Below, one piece after another: positions 35,913 to 46,509 of a stretch of DNA of 64,000 nucleotides (positions are counted from its first letter, which is position 1; each line of letters starts with the position of its first letter). The notes beneath the pieces are model-generated. The model was given only the letters and a program-made list of their open reading frames with translations. It was not told where the DNA came from and did no database searches. The position numbers and the translations under genes are program-made. The stretch lies in the NCBI GenBank assembly GCA_951213105.1, contig OX578134.1, positions 140,314,616 to 140,378,615 of the forward strand, in the 5' to 3' direction. This DNA is from Amaurobius ferox (lineage: Eukaryota > Arthropoda > Arachnida > Araneae > Amaurobiidae).

Positions 35913-37489
35913 TTATAATATACAGTTGTGACACAAAAAAAATATATCTTTAAAGTTTGATACTGCAAAAAAGTTTACTTTGAGAATAAACCTCTAAAAA
36001 AAATTGAAAAAATGAACAGACTAAATTGCTCAAAGCGACATGTTTCAAGACTTGTCACTTTTTTCCATTTTAATCATTCCAAACTCCTAGTTTCGGAAAT
36101 GTACACTTTTCTCCATGTCAAACTCAAGGACTTCTAATATGCTTAGAAAAATATAATAAAAAAAATACATATATGCTTGGATATTTGTTGTAGAAATGTA
36201 ATGTACATTTTTCAAAGACAAACAGAATCCGTAGTGTAACACACACACGCAAGTTGAATGTTTTCAAAATAAGATATATAACTAAGTATGTTGCATTATT
36301 TTTAAATCAATGGTTACTATTTATTTATTTAGAATTCGCATTTGCCGCTGTATTAAAAGTGTTAAATTTGGATATGTTAAACGTATATAAAAATTTACAT
36401 ATTTTCGAATTTGTATTTTATATCATACATATTTGTATTTGTATTTATTATGTATCGCACAATACACCCAGTAAGTAATTTGTAAGATAGTGTATTGCAT
36501 TTAATATATTATACATTAAATTATTTACTAAAGTAGAAATTATGAAATTGTAAACTCCATTTGTATAATCTATATGTAATATTTTGTGAAATATATGTTA
36601 AAAAGAAAAAAAATATCAGCAATATTAACATATGGCATAATTATATTGTATGATTTATTAATTAAGTGCATATTTATTATTGTGTGCGTGGTTAAGTTAC
36701 ATATTTAAAAGATTTTTTTAAATAATTAAATAATCTAAGAGTATTATTCTCTAAATGTTACGGTTAATGTACTTAAGCGTTAAATCTGAGAGGATAACAC
36801 AAATTATTTGAAAATTTAATTTGAAGAATACAAAATAATGCAGTTTTTCACCAATGTCTTTAAATCCAAATAAATATATTTTTCTGCAATTGCTATACGA
36901 ATGTGTTTTCACAAGCACTTCAAACTGATAGTGCGTGTTTATACATTATTTTTTACATAATTTCAGGTTTTTTCTAAGCAAAGAAGGAAAAATATTTTGC
37001 TACAGTTTAGACTTGGACATTATAGAGATTAAACAAAGTAAATGGTGTCAAAGCTTTGAACGAATGATTTATTTATATTTTATGATGGAGATGGCCAATG
37101 CTGTCCATCTGCTGTTATAAACACTCTAGGCATTAACCTTTGTGTTAAGAAACGTGTTTTATTATTAATCTTACCTACAATTGGAGTTGTTAACAATTGC
37201 ACGCACTTAATGGCTGAAATAGTAGCATAAAGGATTTCAGGGATACTTTTATAAGCAGGTTGTAATAGCCATTTTAGTCTCAATTGGGTACTAAACGTTA
37301 AAAAATAACGGTTAAATATAGCCATAAAATTGAAATGCTGTATAAGCTTACCTACTATAGCTATCATATATGAACCACATAGAATTTACTTTATAACTTA
37401 AAATATTATCTTAATTATTGGTAACTAAAACCACTTTTTAAGTAAATTGAAAAATATTTTAAATGTATGGTTTTATTTTTTCCCATATA
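35913..37489. other. Non-coding, nothing recognised
   Basis: Frames at 36254-36478 and 37080-37367 are short and composition-driven. No repeats shared with other parts were noticed. Confidence 0.45.
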
Positions 37490-38815
37490 TACAATATAAA
37501 GACCATATAAGAACAAGAAAGATCAATCATGCTTAAAGCATTGATTATGAAACACTTTCCAACTTCAATGCAATTTTATTTAAACAATTCTAAAATGCAA
37601 TACATTCCTCGGTAATATTTTGAAAGTTATCACAATACTGCATTAATTTATTATATTTGAAAACTTAAACTTTCATCGAAAAAAAAGAACTTCATTCAAA
37701 TGACGGCATTGAAATATAAATTGCCTGATTTAAGCATATCTAAAATGTTATACATTCCTCGGTAATAGTTTTAGAATTATCATAATACTACGATAATTTA
37801 TTATATTTGAAAACTTCATCGAAAACAACTGAAATTAATTCAAATGACGTCATAGAAAAAATATCACGCCTGGATCTCTCTATAAAAACAGGATTTCATT
37901 CATAACTTTCTCCCATTCATTTCATTCATCACCATACTATAATAATTTATTTTATTTAAACATTTTGTTTAAGACCATGGAGCTACAAAAAATTAAACTC
38001 TATGCTTAAAACTTCATCGAAAAAATCGTCCTTCTCTTTATGAAATCAATTAATATTTCATTCATATCAGCCATGCAGACTCCATGGACTAAATTATTTT
38101 GTGTTAAAAAAATACAGGAATTCTAATACAACTCATTCTATATATTTTGCTGTTTTCATTTTACATAGGTGAAAATTAGGCTTCGTTTTAGAAATAATCA
38201 AATTTGGATGATCATTTAAACTCAAATATATTGTCATTGCATTGTTTCAGTATGTAGATGCACAGAATTTAAGCAAAAATAAAGTAGGTTTGGGACGGAT
38301 GCAACACTCAATATGAATTAAAAAGAACATAAAAAAATCACGATTTTGAAACAAGATGGATGCCATATATCATTTTGAAGTGGGTCATGTGATCGTTTCA
38401 TTTCATGGTCACGTGATCGTTTCATATAAGACTTGCATTTATTATTTTAATTTTTATTTAAAAAACTACTGAATATATTTCGCTGAATTTTTTTTTATAT
38501 ATTTTATGGAACAATTTGAATATTACCTAAAATTTTCGAAGCAATTTGTGAATTTTAAATCCGCTTAAAAAATGTTTGAAAAATTAGGTCCCATAGGGCT
38601 CAATGTATTTCATTTTTTCGACCCGGTTTCAATCCAAAACTAATTGGGTGATATTATTCATTTATATTCCCTTAGGTTCTACAGACCGTCTGAACAACAT
38701 ACTAAAATTTCATTTTGATTAAGTCATTTTTACGGCAGTTATCGTGCTAACGGACAAACAGACAGACAGAATGAACAATGTCATAAACACTTTTCAACTT
38801 TGTTGTAAAGTGTTA
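37490..38815 (-). repeat. Dispersed repeat family R2, copy B
   Basis: A reverse-orientation partner of 7120-7890, longer because of extra internal sequence. Shared blocks are GATTATGAAACACTTT, GACGGATGCAACAC, ATTAGGTCCCATAGGG and the AACAGACAGACAGA end. An internal dimer lies at 37590-37860. Confidence 0.6.
37590..37860. repeat. Tandem dimer, 150-bp unit
   Basis: TACATTCCTCGGTAATA occurs at 37601 and 37751. The sequence after each (TTTATTATATTTGAAAACTT, CATTCAAATGACG-like) also repeats with the same spacing. Confidence 0.75.
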
Positions 38816-39240
38816 AAAATACTCCCATTATGACGGAATCGAATATTTTAATTAGAGTTTTCGTGGAAAGAGCACATTCCAAGCAAACTTGAACGATAAT
38901 CAAAAGTTATTTTTGATGTTATGTCTATGTGTATGTAAGTGTGAGTGCGTCTTTGTGTGTTCGTGTGTTTATACGTGTGTGTGTGCGTGTGTGTGTGCCT
39001 GTATGTCCGTGAGATTTTGAAAGCAATATCTCACAAACGAATGGAGTGTTTTCCAATCAAAACTTGGGACAAATATTAAAATCTGTGAATACTCGAAGCC
39101 TAGTGATTTTAAACGCTATACTTGTGCGTTAATGACCATTTCTTATATAAAGTTGCATTAGAAAACGAATGGCACAAACTTCAGGACGCTAGCCTGAATC
39201 GTTCTCAAGATATTGCACGTTTATCTAATAAAACTGGGTC
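38816..39240 (+). repeat. R1-related repeat, diverged 5' half
   Basis: Contains TTTTCGTGGAAAGAGCACATT, a (TG)n region near 38925-38998 and ACAAACGAATGGAGTG. It then has TCTGTGAATACTCGAAGCC and CGTTCTCAAGATATTGCAC. These match the 5' half of R1 in order. The 3' half is missing. Confidence 0.6.
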
Positions 39241-39499
39241 GGTCGCAGAAGCACACCTCTATTCTGGAGATATAAAGACTTGCCATGCGCGCTGCACATT
39301 ACAGTTGTGTTAAAAACGAGGAGCACATGCAATTTTCATTGAGTGCCTTGTCATGACTCTGTCCTTGGAGTAGCATGCTTTGCTCGTAAAGCTTTTCTGC
39401 CAGAACGGTGACTGTGCTTTTACTGCTCTCAGGAGGTTCCGGACATTAAAAGAGCTTAAAATCTAGTCCAATGTCTGCATTTGACCTGCGGAAGATGAT
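39241..39499. other. Non-coding flank of the BEL element
   Basis: Nothing recognised. It is the sequence immediately outside the 3' LTR end, and no target duplication could be matched to the other side. Confidence 0.4.
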
Positions 39500-39651
39500 T
39501 GTCGTGAAAGAATTCATTACAAATTCCTTCTATAGGATTCTAATATTATCATCAATACTTAAAATTGAAAATATAAAAGATCCTACCTCAGATTCCCGGG
39601 GAAGCAGTAGATTGATGACAGTATTTGAGCACTTCTATCGGTTTCTCTCGA
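39500..39651 (-). repeat. 3' LTR of the BEL element, incomplete
   Basis: 147 bp match the inner part of the 5' LTR almost base for base, from TGTCGTGAAAGAATTC to ATCGGTTTCT on the plus strand. It then breaks off. The next 24 bp (39652-39675) repeat the terminal TGTCGTGAAAGAATTC sequence and run straight into the coding region. The outer part of the LTR is missing here. Confidence 0.8.
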
Positions 39652-42193
39652 TGTCGTGAAAGAATTCATTACAAAACCTAGCACGAAGATCTTTCATGTT
39701 TCTTTTACGGTATACCAATCTTTTGTTCAACTTTTTCCTATCTAACTGGTTCAAATGGTCTAAGTCAGCAACACTATTGTCCTTGTTTTCCTGTAAAAAC
39801 ATTGCAGGAGTTAGTGGACTCAGGTCATTCACGTCTTCTGATACATAAGTTATTGGTCTTGAGTTAAGTAGGCTTTCACAATCACATAAGACCGTTGCCA
39901 TTTCTTCATAACATAAAGATGTTTTTCCAAGAACTTTTCTCAAAATCCGTTTCATAAGACCAACTAACCGCTCCCAAAATCCACCCCACCAAGGAGCGGA
40001 AGTAGGAATGAATTTCCAAGTAATCGGTTCAATATTTAGTTTCAATTTTTCCAGATTGATAGTTTTAAGGAAGTTTTCTGACCCGACAAAATTTGTTCCA
40101 TGGTCAGAATAGATTATAGACGGTCTTCCTCTGCGTGCTTTGAATCTTCTAAGTGCCAACAGAAAATTATCAGTAGAAAGAGCTGTTAGCAGTTCCAAAT
40201 GAACAGTTCGATAAATGGCGCATGTCACAATTAGAATCCAGGTCTTTTGTCGATCTTTAAGAATTAAAGGACCTGCTACATCTACTCCAATTATCTCAAA
40301 GACAGAGGCATCCTTCCCTCGATCTTCAGGTAAAGTTCCTTCAGGAATATGCGGTGGTCTTACACTAAACCTTTGGCATACGACACACGATTGGATAACT
40401 TTTTTGATAGTTCTTCTACTTTTCAGTATCCAATAATTTTCTCTTAACGCAGCCATTAAAAATTGTACTCCAGCATGTCCGAGTTCTTTATGTTTCCAAA
40501 TTATCAAACTCTTAACCACATTGTGGTCCGTTGGCAGAACAATTGGAAATCTGAAATTTTCTTCATCTGCTCGCATGAAAACTTTCGTCTTGATTCTTAA
40601 AAGTCCATTAGAATCTGTAATAATTGGTATGGATTTAAGTCTACTATTATTTTCATCCAAGAAAACATCCTTTTGTACTTTCCTCAGAATCACAAGTTCA
40701 GCTTTTTTAAGCTCATTAGTATCTAGCTTCCCAAGTTTTCTATCTCCAGATTTCTTAGCATTTTCGGCAAATCTATATATCCATCCAGTGACTCTTATTA
40801 TTTTCTGGTATGAGGATATATAATGATAATAATCATCTTTCTCTTCATTTATAGATGATACTATGATCTTCCTTTTCTCTGAATTCACCACCTTCTCATC
40901 TGGAATCAGTTCGAAGTCAGGCCAGTTATCCCTGGAACACTTCAACCATAACGGGCCTTCCCACCAATTTCCTTTGATAAGTGTTTTCACAGAACATCCT
41001 CTTGATGGGAGATCCGCAGGGTTCTGGACTCCCGGCACGAAATTCCAATCATTGGCGGAAGATAGACTTCTGATTTCCCGTATTCTATTGGAAACAAAAG
41101 TAACCCAATGACCCTCTCTTTTGATCCAATATAAAGCGTCCATTGAGTCAGACCAATAAAATGTCTCAATATCTTCCATATTTAGATCTTTCTCTACCGT
41201 GTCTGCCAATCTTGCTCCAATGTTACAAGCTAATAACTCCAATCGTGGTATGGATATACCTTTTAAAGGAGCTACCCTTGATCTTGCTTGTATTAACTGA
41301 CAGGTTACACTATTTTCCTTTTCTGCTCGAAAAAAAATACAAGTGGCATACGATAACTTGGAAGCATCACAAAACACATGTAATGTCAGCTGCGCATCAT
41401 TGAGGTCTAAACTGGATAGTCTTCGGGGAATCCTAGCGTTTTTTAATTCAAGTAGTTGATTCTTCCAATTATCAAATTTCTTAACAATATCATCAGGCAA
41501 TGCAGAGTCCCACGATGCTTCAATTTTCCAACATTCTTGTAGAAGAAGTTTTGGTATTAAAGTCACAGGACATGTAAACCCAATTGGGTCAAATATTCTA
41601 TGTGCCACAGATAAGATTCTTCTCTTTGTGACGGGTTCTTCATTGTCTGTATCGATGAACAAACATGACAAGGTATCCTTCTCAATGTTCCACGAAAGAC
41701 CCAACACCGGTACATCAGTTTCTTCAGCATTCAGACTATGCAAATTTTGTACATGTTTCTTCTCTGAAGAAAACTCGTTGTTCCTCCATCCACGTAGGTC
41801 GAATTTCGCTGATGACAGAAGTTTCTGAGACTCGGTACGAAAATGATCTAACTCTTCCATTGTATCGACACTTGCAACGCAGTTGTCAACGTACATAGAG
41901 TCTTTGAGTTTTTTAGCAAGCTCTTTCAGCGGTTCTGTAACTTGATCCAAAAGGTGAGTCAATACAGCAGCGAGGAGAAAAGGGCTGCAGGACACTCCAA
42001 AAACAACTCGAGTGTGTCTGTAAGTGATTACTTTGTGAGGATCGCCGTCCTTCCACCACAAAAACTGCAAAAACTCCCTGTCATTTTCGTGTAAGCTTAT
42101 TTGTAGGAAGGCTTTTCGGATGTCAGCTATTACTCCGATCTTACCCCACCTGAATCTGTTCAGAATTGATGGTATCAATTCTATCAAATTGGG
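39635..42193 (-). CDS. BEL/Pao polyprotein, pol part (RT, RNase H, integrase)
   Basis: An open frame of about 850 residues in the same phase as the gag-protease part, directly after the TGA. It has no proper start of its own. RT: ADIRKAFLQI near 21-30 and catalytic YVDN near 99-102 (YVDN for YVDD is common in this family). RNase H: FCDAS near 272, the LEL glutamate near 317, YWSDS near 344. Integrase zinc finger: H566, H571, C601, C604. Core: D636 (GVDVAG), D695 (YSDHGTNF) and E739 (GGFWERLVG). The frame then ends abruptly after RARFCNEFFHDIERNR, inside the DUF5641 region that usually follows; the last codons are LTR sequence. All catalytic residues are present, yet the truncation and upstream stop make activity unlikely. 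Confidence 0.85.
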   Translation of the reverse strand, partial: PNLIELIPSILNRFRWGKIGVIADIRKAFLQISLHENDREFLQFLWWKDGDPHKVITYRHTRVVFGVSCSPFLLAAVLTHLLDQVTEPLKELAKKLKDSMYVDNCVASVDTMEELDHFRTESQKLLSSAKFDLRGWRNNEFSSEKKHVQNLHSLNAEETDVPVLGLSWNIEKDTLSCLFIDTDNEEPVTKRRILSVAHRIFDPIGFTCPVTLIPKLLLQECWKIEASWDSALPDDIVKKFDNWKNQLLELKNARIPRRLSSLDLNDAQLTLHVFCDASKLSYATCIFFRAEKENSVTCQLIQARSRVAPLKGISIPRLELLACNIGARLADTVEKDLNMEDIETFYWSDSMDALYWIKREGHWVTFVSNRIREIRSLSSANDWNFVPGVQNPADLPSRGCSVKTLIKGNWWEGPLWLKCSRDNWPDFELIPDEKVVNSEKRKIIVSSINEEKDDYYHYISSYQKIIRVTGWIYRFAENAKKSGDRKLGKLDTNELKKAELVILRKVQKDVFLDENNSRLKSIPIITDSNGLLRIKTKVFMRADEENFRFPIVLPTDHNVVKSLIIWKHKELGHAGVQFLMAALRENYWILKSRRTIKKVIQSCVVCQRFSVRPPHIPEGTLPEDRGKDASVFEIIGVDVAGPLILKDRQKTWILIVTCAIYRTVHLELLTALSTDNFLLALRRFKARRGRPSIIYSDHGTNFVGSENFLKTINLEKLKLNIEPITWKFIPTSAPWWGGFWERLVGLMKRILRKVLGKTSLCYEEMATVLCDCESLLNSRPITYVSEDVNDLSPLTPAMFLQENKDNSVADLDHLNQLDRKKLNKRLVYRKRNMKDLRARFCNEFFHDIERNR

Positions 42194-44623
42194 TCACTTT
42201 TCCAGGCATTCGTTTAACGATACAGAATTGCGGGTTTTGGCTGACCCATCAAAAACCGGTCTAATCTTGGTCGTGGCTTGTTCTTTTATCACTGCTCTAT
42301 GAGGCAAGTAGTGTACGACGGAATTTTCATCGGTAAGTTTTTCGAGTCCTGGACTAATTTCTTCTATTATCCCCTCCTTTTCCCATCCGTCAAATACCTT
42401 TTGATAAGCTTCTAGCTTGTTAATCGAATTAAGGGATTTTACTGTGTTTTTAAGCCTTTTTTCGGCCAAGTTTTTGTGATCAGATAATGGCTGATGTCCA
42501 TCTAACCATGGTAAACATACTTGGTATCTGCCTGTTTTGTCTCTGGAAACAGTTTCGTGAAAGTGTCTTAAAGCAAGATCTTGTACTTCTAATTTTGTTC
42601 GTTTTTCACTCGGGTCACTAATGCCCAAAGAATCAAAGTTCCAGAGATCAGTTATCTTAGCATTGTTTACATGTAGAGATAGCAACAAAAGAGAATTATC
42701 AATCTTGCTTTCTCTATGATCCTTGCCCATTACTGTCCAGCCTAAGTGGGTATTTATGGCTACTAAACCTCCAGAAAGATGTTTTACATCCCCAGTAAAT
42801 AATTTTCCTGCTAAGTCTGCCCCAATAAGTATATGAATTTCATTTCTATTCTTCTCGAACAAACATGATTTTTCCTTTATTTCAATGTCACTAACAAAAA
42901 TACCAAGGTTTCTTAATTCACTTATGCATTGAGAATCATCGATTTTAGGAATAGAAGCACAAATTTTTCTTTGATCCATCGCTTCAAATTCACAGTTGTA
43001 TTTCTTATCGATGCTAGTTAACTTTACCCGATATTTCTTGTGTGTTTCAGAATTTTCTATACCCCCAAAAAGTCCGTGAATTACTGTTTCTTCTCCCAAG
43101 CATTTTAATCCCATTCTTTTAGCTACGTATTTGCTCACGTACGATTTTTGGCTGCCAGTATCAATAATTATTCTTACTAAATGTTCCAAACCTTTTTCAT
43201 TAATACACACAATCATTGTTTGTAAATAAACTTCTTTAGAGCAAGAGTGATTTGTAAGTACTGTGTTTTCTACTACTTCAGTGTTTTCATTTTTAACATC
43301 TGGCTTACTAGCGCAATTATCATTCCTTTTAATAAAACACATTATATCTAAATGCCTTTTTCCACATTCCGAACAAGTTACTTTTACTTTACAATCTCTG
43401 GAAATATGATTCATTTTTAGACATCGAAAACATGCACCCTTTTTAATTAAAAGAGATTTCCTTTCTTCAAGTGCTAATCCGCGAGCATATTTACAAGTAG
43501 AGCTCTGGTGATATTTACCACAGAATACACATATTTTATTATTTTCTTGAACATCTGAGCTAAATAATTCTGCAGTTGTAGCGACCTTCGCTTTTCCGAA
43601 CTTCACTTGTGGTAAATTTCTCTCTGGGTCATCAGATCTGTTTATCCTCCGAGAGGGTAGAAAAGATTTATGAGTTTCATGTTGATTCATTTCGGAAATG
43701 TAAGTGTTTGATCGTTCGCGAGCTCTTAACTGCTTATCCATGAAGCCAATTAAATTGTTTATGGTATAGTCAGCATCATTAAATTCTTTGCTGAAGTCAA
43801 AGACTAAATCATATGGTAGTAATTTCAAAATCATGGGGCACAATAAACTACCAAAAGTATCGGAGGAAACGCCAAGGGATTCTAAACTTCTAATTTGTGT
43901 TTGGCAGTTGTCAAAAAGTTTTCTAAATCCTTTAACATCATTAGATCGTCTAAGAGGAGAAATATGTAATAAATGATTCATGTGGGCATTTATTAGAACG
44001 TCATTTCGGCCGAATCGGTCTTTTAACAAATCAATTGCTTTGACATAATTTTCAGACGAAATAGCGAATCCTTCGACAGTACCCAAAGCAGTGCTTCCTA
44101 AATGTGCTTTTAGATAGTTAAATTTGTCGACTTGATCTAAATACTCATTTTTGTGTATTGCGGTTTCGAATGAATTCCAAAACGTCAACCACTGACTCAC
44201 ATCACCATAAAATTTCGGAATTGTGATTTTTGGTAATTTCACACTGATGTGGTGTTCACTTCGTTTTATACTCGATTTCGAGTCTTCCTTAGAGTGTGGT
44301 ATAACATCATTTTGAATATTTTGATTTAGAGCACGTAATCTTTTCTTTGCTCTAAAACTCCAAATAACTACTCTTTCGCGGTATTCTTCCGCCGATTCAA
44401 TTTCTTTTTCAATATCATCTGGTTTCAAAAGTTGTCCTAAATCATTATCAACTAATTTAAGAGTTTCAAATTTATCCGTTAATTGTTCCAATAACTCTTC
44501 GATTTCATTTTCATTTACTTCTGTTTTTTCTAGTTCAGTTTCTAATTTATTAATGACTTTAGTAACATTCGATCTTAACACTCCGCGTTTCTTTTTGTGT
44601 GCAGTAATCATTTCATCGGCCAT
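42194..44623 (-). CDS. BEL/Pao polyprotein, gag-protease part (ends at in-frame TGA)
   Basis: 809 residues from an ATG about 110 bp inside the 5' LTR. Residues 1-100 are charged and probably coiled. About 130-300 match the capsid-like DUF1759 region (KITIPKFYGD...W..FW.SF). CCHC-type zinc knuckles lie near 365-378 and 398-411, with a further CxxC pair at 417-420. The aspartic protease active site is DTGSQKSYVS at 488-497. From about 750 the reverse transcriptase N-terminus begins (ISPGLEKL, then HYLPHRAV). The frame ends with CLEK and TGA at 42194-42196. The frame is continuous beyond this stop, so the protein was once joined to the downstream pol part. The products would act in particle formation and polyprotein cleavage. 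Confidence 0.85.
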   Translation of the reverse strand: MADEMITAHKKKRGVLRSNVTKVINKLETELEKTEVNENEIEELLEQLTDKFETLKLVDNDLGQLLKPDDIEKEIESAEEYRERVVIWSFRAKKRLRALNQNIQNDVIPHSKEDSKSSIKRSEHHISVKLPKITIPKFYGDVSQWLTFWNSFETAIHKNEYLDQVDKFNYLKAHLGSTALGTVEGFAISSENYVKAIDLLKDRFGRNDVLINAHMNHLLHISPLRRSNDVKGFRKLFDNCQTQIRSLESLGVSSDTFGSLLCPMILKLLPYDLVFDFSKEFNDADYTINNLIGFMDKQLRARERSNTYISEMNQHETHKSFLPSRRINRSDDPERNLPQVKFGKAKVATTAELFSSDVQENNKICVFCGKYHQSSTCKYARGLALEERKSLLIKKGACFRCLKMNHISRDCKVKVTCSECGKRHLDIMCFIKRNDNCASKPDVKNENTEVVENTVLTNHSCSKEVYLQTMIVCINEKGLEHLVRIIIDTGSQKSYVSKYVAKRMGLKCLGEETVIHGLFGGIENSETHKKYRVKLTSIDKKYNCEFEAMDQRKICASIPKIDDSQCISELRNLGIFVSDIEIKEKSCLFEKNRNEIHILIGADLAGKLFTGDVKHLSGGLVAINTHLGWTVMGKDHRESKIDNSLLLLSLHVNNAKITDLWNFDSLGISDPSEKRTKLEVQDLALRHFHETVSRDKTGRYQVCLPWLDGHQPLSDHKNLAEKRLKNTVKSLNSINKLEAYQKVFDGWEKEGIIEEISPGLEKLTDENSVVHYLPHRAVIKEQATTKIRPVFDGSAKTRNSVSLNECLEK

Positions 44624-44733
44624 CGTTTTCTATCAAATATTTTCAAACTCTTCAAAATTCAAAATTAATTAAAGTGTTCAATCTTATAATTTGTTATCAA
44701 AATATCTGCTCACAGATCCCGGCAGGGATGTCA

Positions 44734-45099
44734 TGTCGTGAAAGAATTCATTACAAATTCCTTCTATAGGATTCTAATATTATCATCAATACTTAAAATT
44801 GAAAATATAAAAGATCCTACCTCAGATTCCCGGGGAAGCAGTAGATTGATGACAGTATTTGAGCACTTCTATCGGTTTCTGTCGATTCTGAAAATACTTA
44901 AGTTTAATTAAAATAAAGATATCTCCAATAATTAGCCGAGTCGGTTTTCATTTTTTAGATTATATAATTTCACTACACACTAATATGTTACATATTTACA
45001 AATCATTAATAATCTTTACAGTGATCTTAGTTCCATACTGTTCACTGATCGACAGTTCTTTTTCATCTCTGGCGTTCGTTTCTCAAAGTCCCAGCAACA
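44734..45099 (-). repeat. 5' LTR of the BEL element
   Basis: 44734-44880 is proven by its match to 39500-39646. Extension to about 45099 rests on the TGTTG start on the minus strand and is inference. On the inner side the minus strand continues TGACATCCCTGCCGGGATC, the place of the primer binding site; I cannot assign the tRNA. Confidence 0.65.
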
Positions 45100-45123
45100 T
45101 GTGTTAGGAGTGACGTCACGGAA

Positions 45124-46137
45124 ATGTTTTATGCGCAATATATCTTCTGTAAGTGGCAATTCTGTCAGCTCACCCAATTCAAAACATCATTAACGCCATC
45201 AGAAGGGCAGAATATGAAAGTTCGATGTAACAGTTTTTCGACAATGATTCTTAAATTTGAAGAGATTGGTTCATTGAGCGTGAAACGTGGCAGAGGGAGG
45301 AAACCAATTGTTGAGATATCAGTGGAATACTTGGCTGATGCATCATTATAGGAATAGACGACCAGTAGTCTGGGAAGCTGCAGTGCTCCCGAAATGCCCG
45401 ATAGTTAGATATGCCTGCCAGCATGGTCAGTAAAATTATACGAAACATCCTGCAGTGTTATCCATACAAAATTACGCATGTTCAGGAGTTGCTTCCTATT
45501 GATCTGCTACAACGAGCAGTTTTCGCGCTACAATGTCTTGCTCGGATGGAAGTGGATAATGAGTGGCCGTGTAGCATTTTATGAACGGACGAATCCATCC
45601 CCACTGCAACCATTGCCTCTTCATTCTGCATAGATCACTGTGTGGTGCTTGTTTACGGCAAAGTTTATTGTTGGTCCATTCTTTTTCAAGTAGATAGGTC
45701 CTACGATCCCAGTTACTTGTACCGTCACTGGTCAGCGTTATGAAGTTTTTGTGAGGAACCACATCATTCCCGCATTTCAACAGCGTCAATGTCTGGAGAG
45801 CACAACTTTTATGGAAGATGGCGCTCTTCCGCACTTGCAACACCAGGGAAGCAGCTGCTGATTATCCATTTCGGAAATGACATAATTATCAGCCGTCAAT
45901 GTCCAACAGTCTAGCCGCCACGCTCACCTTGCCTTACTCATTGCGACTTCTGGCTTCAGGAACACCTCAAGAATATTGTGTACAGGGGTCGGATTGCGAA
46001 CTTGGCTGGCTTAACAGCACGCATTACGCACCACATCCACAGCATCACCTCCGATACACTCTGATCTGTTGTGGAACAAGCTATTTAGAGCCTCCAACTT
46101 GTAGCCGAGCACGGTGGACAGTATATTGAACATTTCT
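45124..46137 (+). pseudogene. DDE transposase pseudogene (Tc1/mariner superfamily)
   Basis: Decayed frames read in order. An N-terminal helix-turn-helix region has KFEEIGSLSVKRGRGRKPI (45262-45318). A middle part recalls GPTIPVTCTVTGQRYEVF. The second catalytic region is TTFMEDGALPHL (about 45806-45841). A shifted segment stands where the third acidic residue (usually SPDLTPCDFW) should be, and the end is GGQYIEHFL (about 46110-46136). The first acidic motif is not readable. This follows a transposase family common in arthropods whose proteins end HIEHFL. The element's right end may be CACCCTGTA at 46429-46437; no matching left end was found, since the BEL 5' LTR lies within 30 bp upstream. 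Confidence 0.6.
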
Positions 46138-46509
46138 TGCGTATATCGTAGGTGTTTGTTTCATATTTTCATGATGTTTCAATCAATTATTAAATTAAGT
46201 GATGTTGATTAAATTGTCGTTTTCTTTAGTTGACTATTGGTTTCGTCTGGCTAACAACACCCCGTTTTTGGCAAATACAGCGCCATCTATCGGTGCATTT
46301 TATGAAGTATTTATTTTCCTTCGCCAAACAAATTCCATTGCTTCACGTATACTTATGTCAAATATCAAGTTATTCTGACCAGTGGTTCTTACTTTACAGC
46401 GTTTTAAAATCAGAAATTTAATTATAATCACCCTGTACTTATGTAATAGTTTGTATTTTTACAACCAACAGTTTGTCAATAGTCATTTACATATATTAAA
46501 CGCACTTCG
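46138..46509. other. 3' flank of the transposase pseudogene
   Basis: No gene. The sequence up to CACCCTGTAC (46429) is probably the 3' untranslated part and terminal repeat of the same element. Confidence 0.4.

Larger units (their letters stand above)
39500..45099 (-). mobile_element. BEL/Pao LTR retrotransposon, nearly complete
   Basis: Terminal repeats at 39500-39646 and 44734-44880 are near-identical and in the same direction, with the coding region between them on the minus strand. Domain order is gag-like, zinc knuckles, aspartic protease, reverse transcriptase, RNase H, integrase, which is the BEL/Pao order. The 5' LTR probably continues to about 45099, where the minus strand begins TGTTGCTGGGACTTTG; this outer limit is inference. 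Two defects are visible: one TGA in the middle of the frame and a rearranged 3' end. I found no convincing target duplication. Confidence 0.9.

Noticed and set aside
36254..36478. 74-codon hydrophobic frame as a membrane peptide
   Set aside because: The composition follows the AT-rich sequence, and there is no splice, start or repeat context to support it.
40215..41898. Several plus-strand frames of 60-100 codons
   Set aside because: They are shadows opposite the BEL pol gene, which has clear domains on the minus strand.
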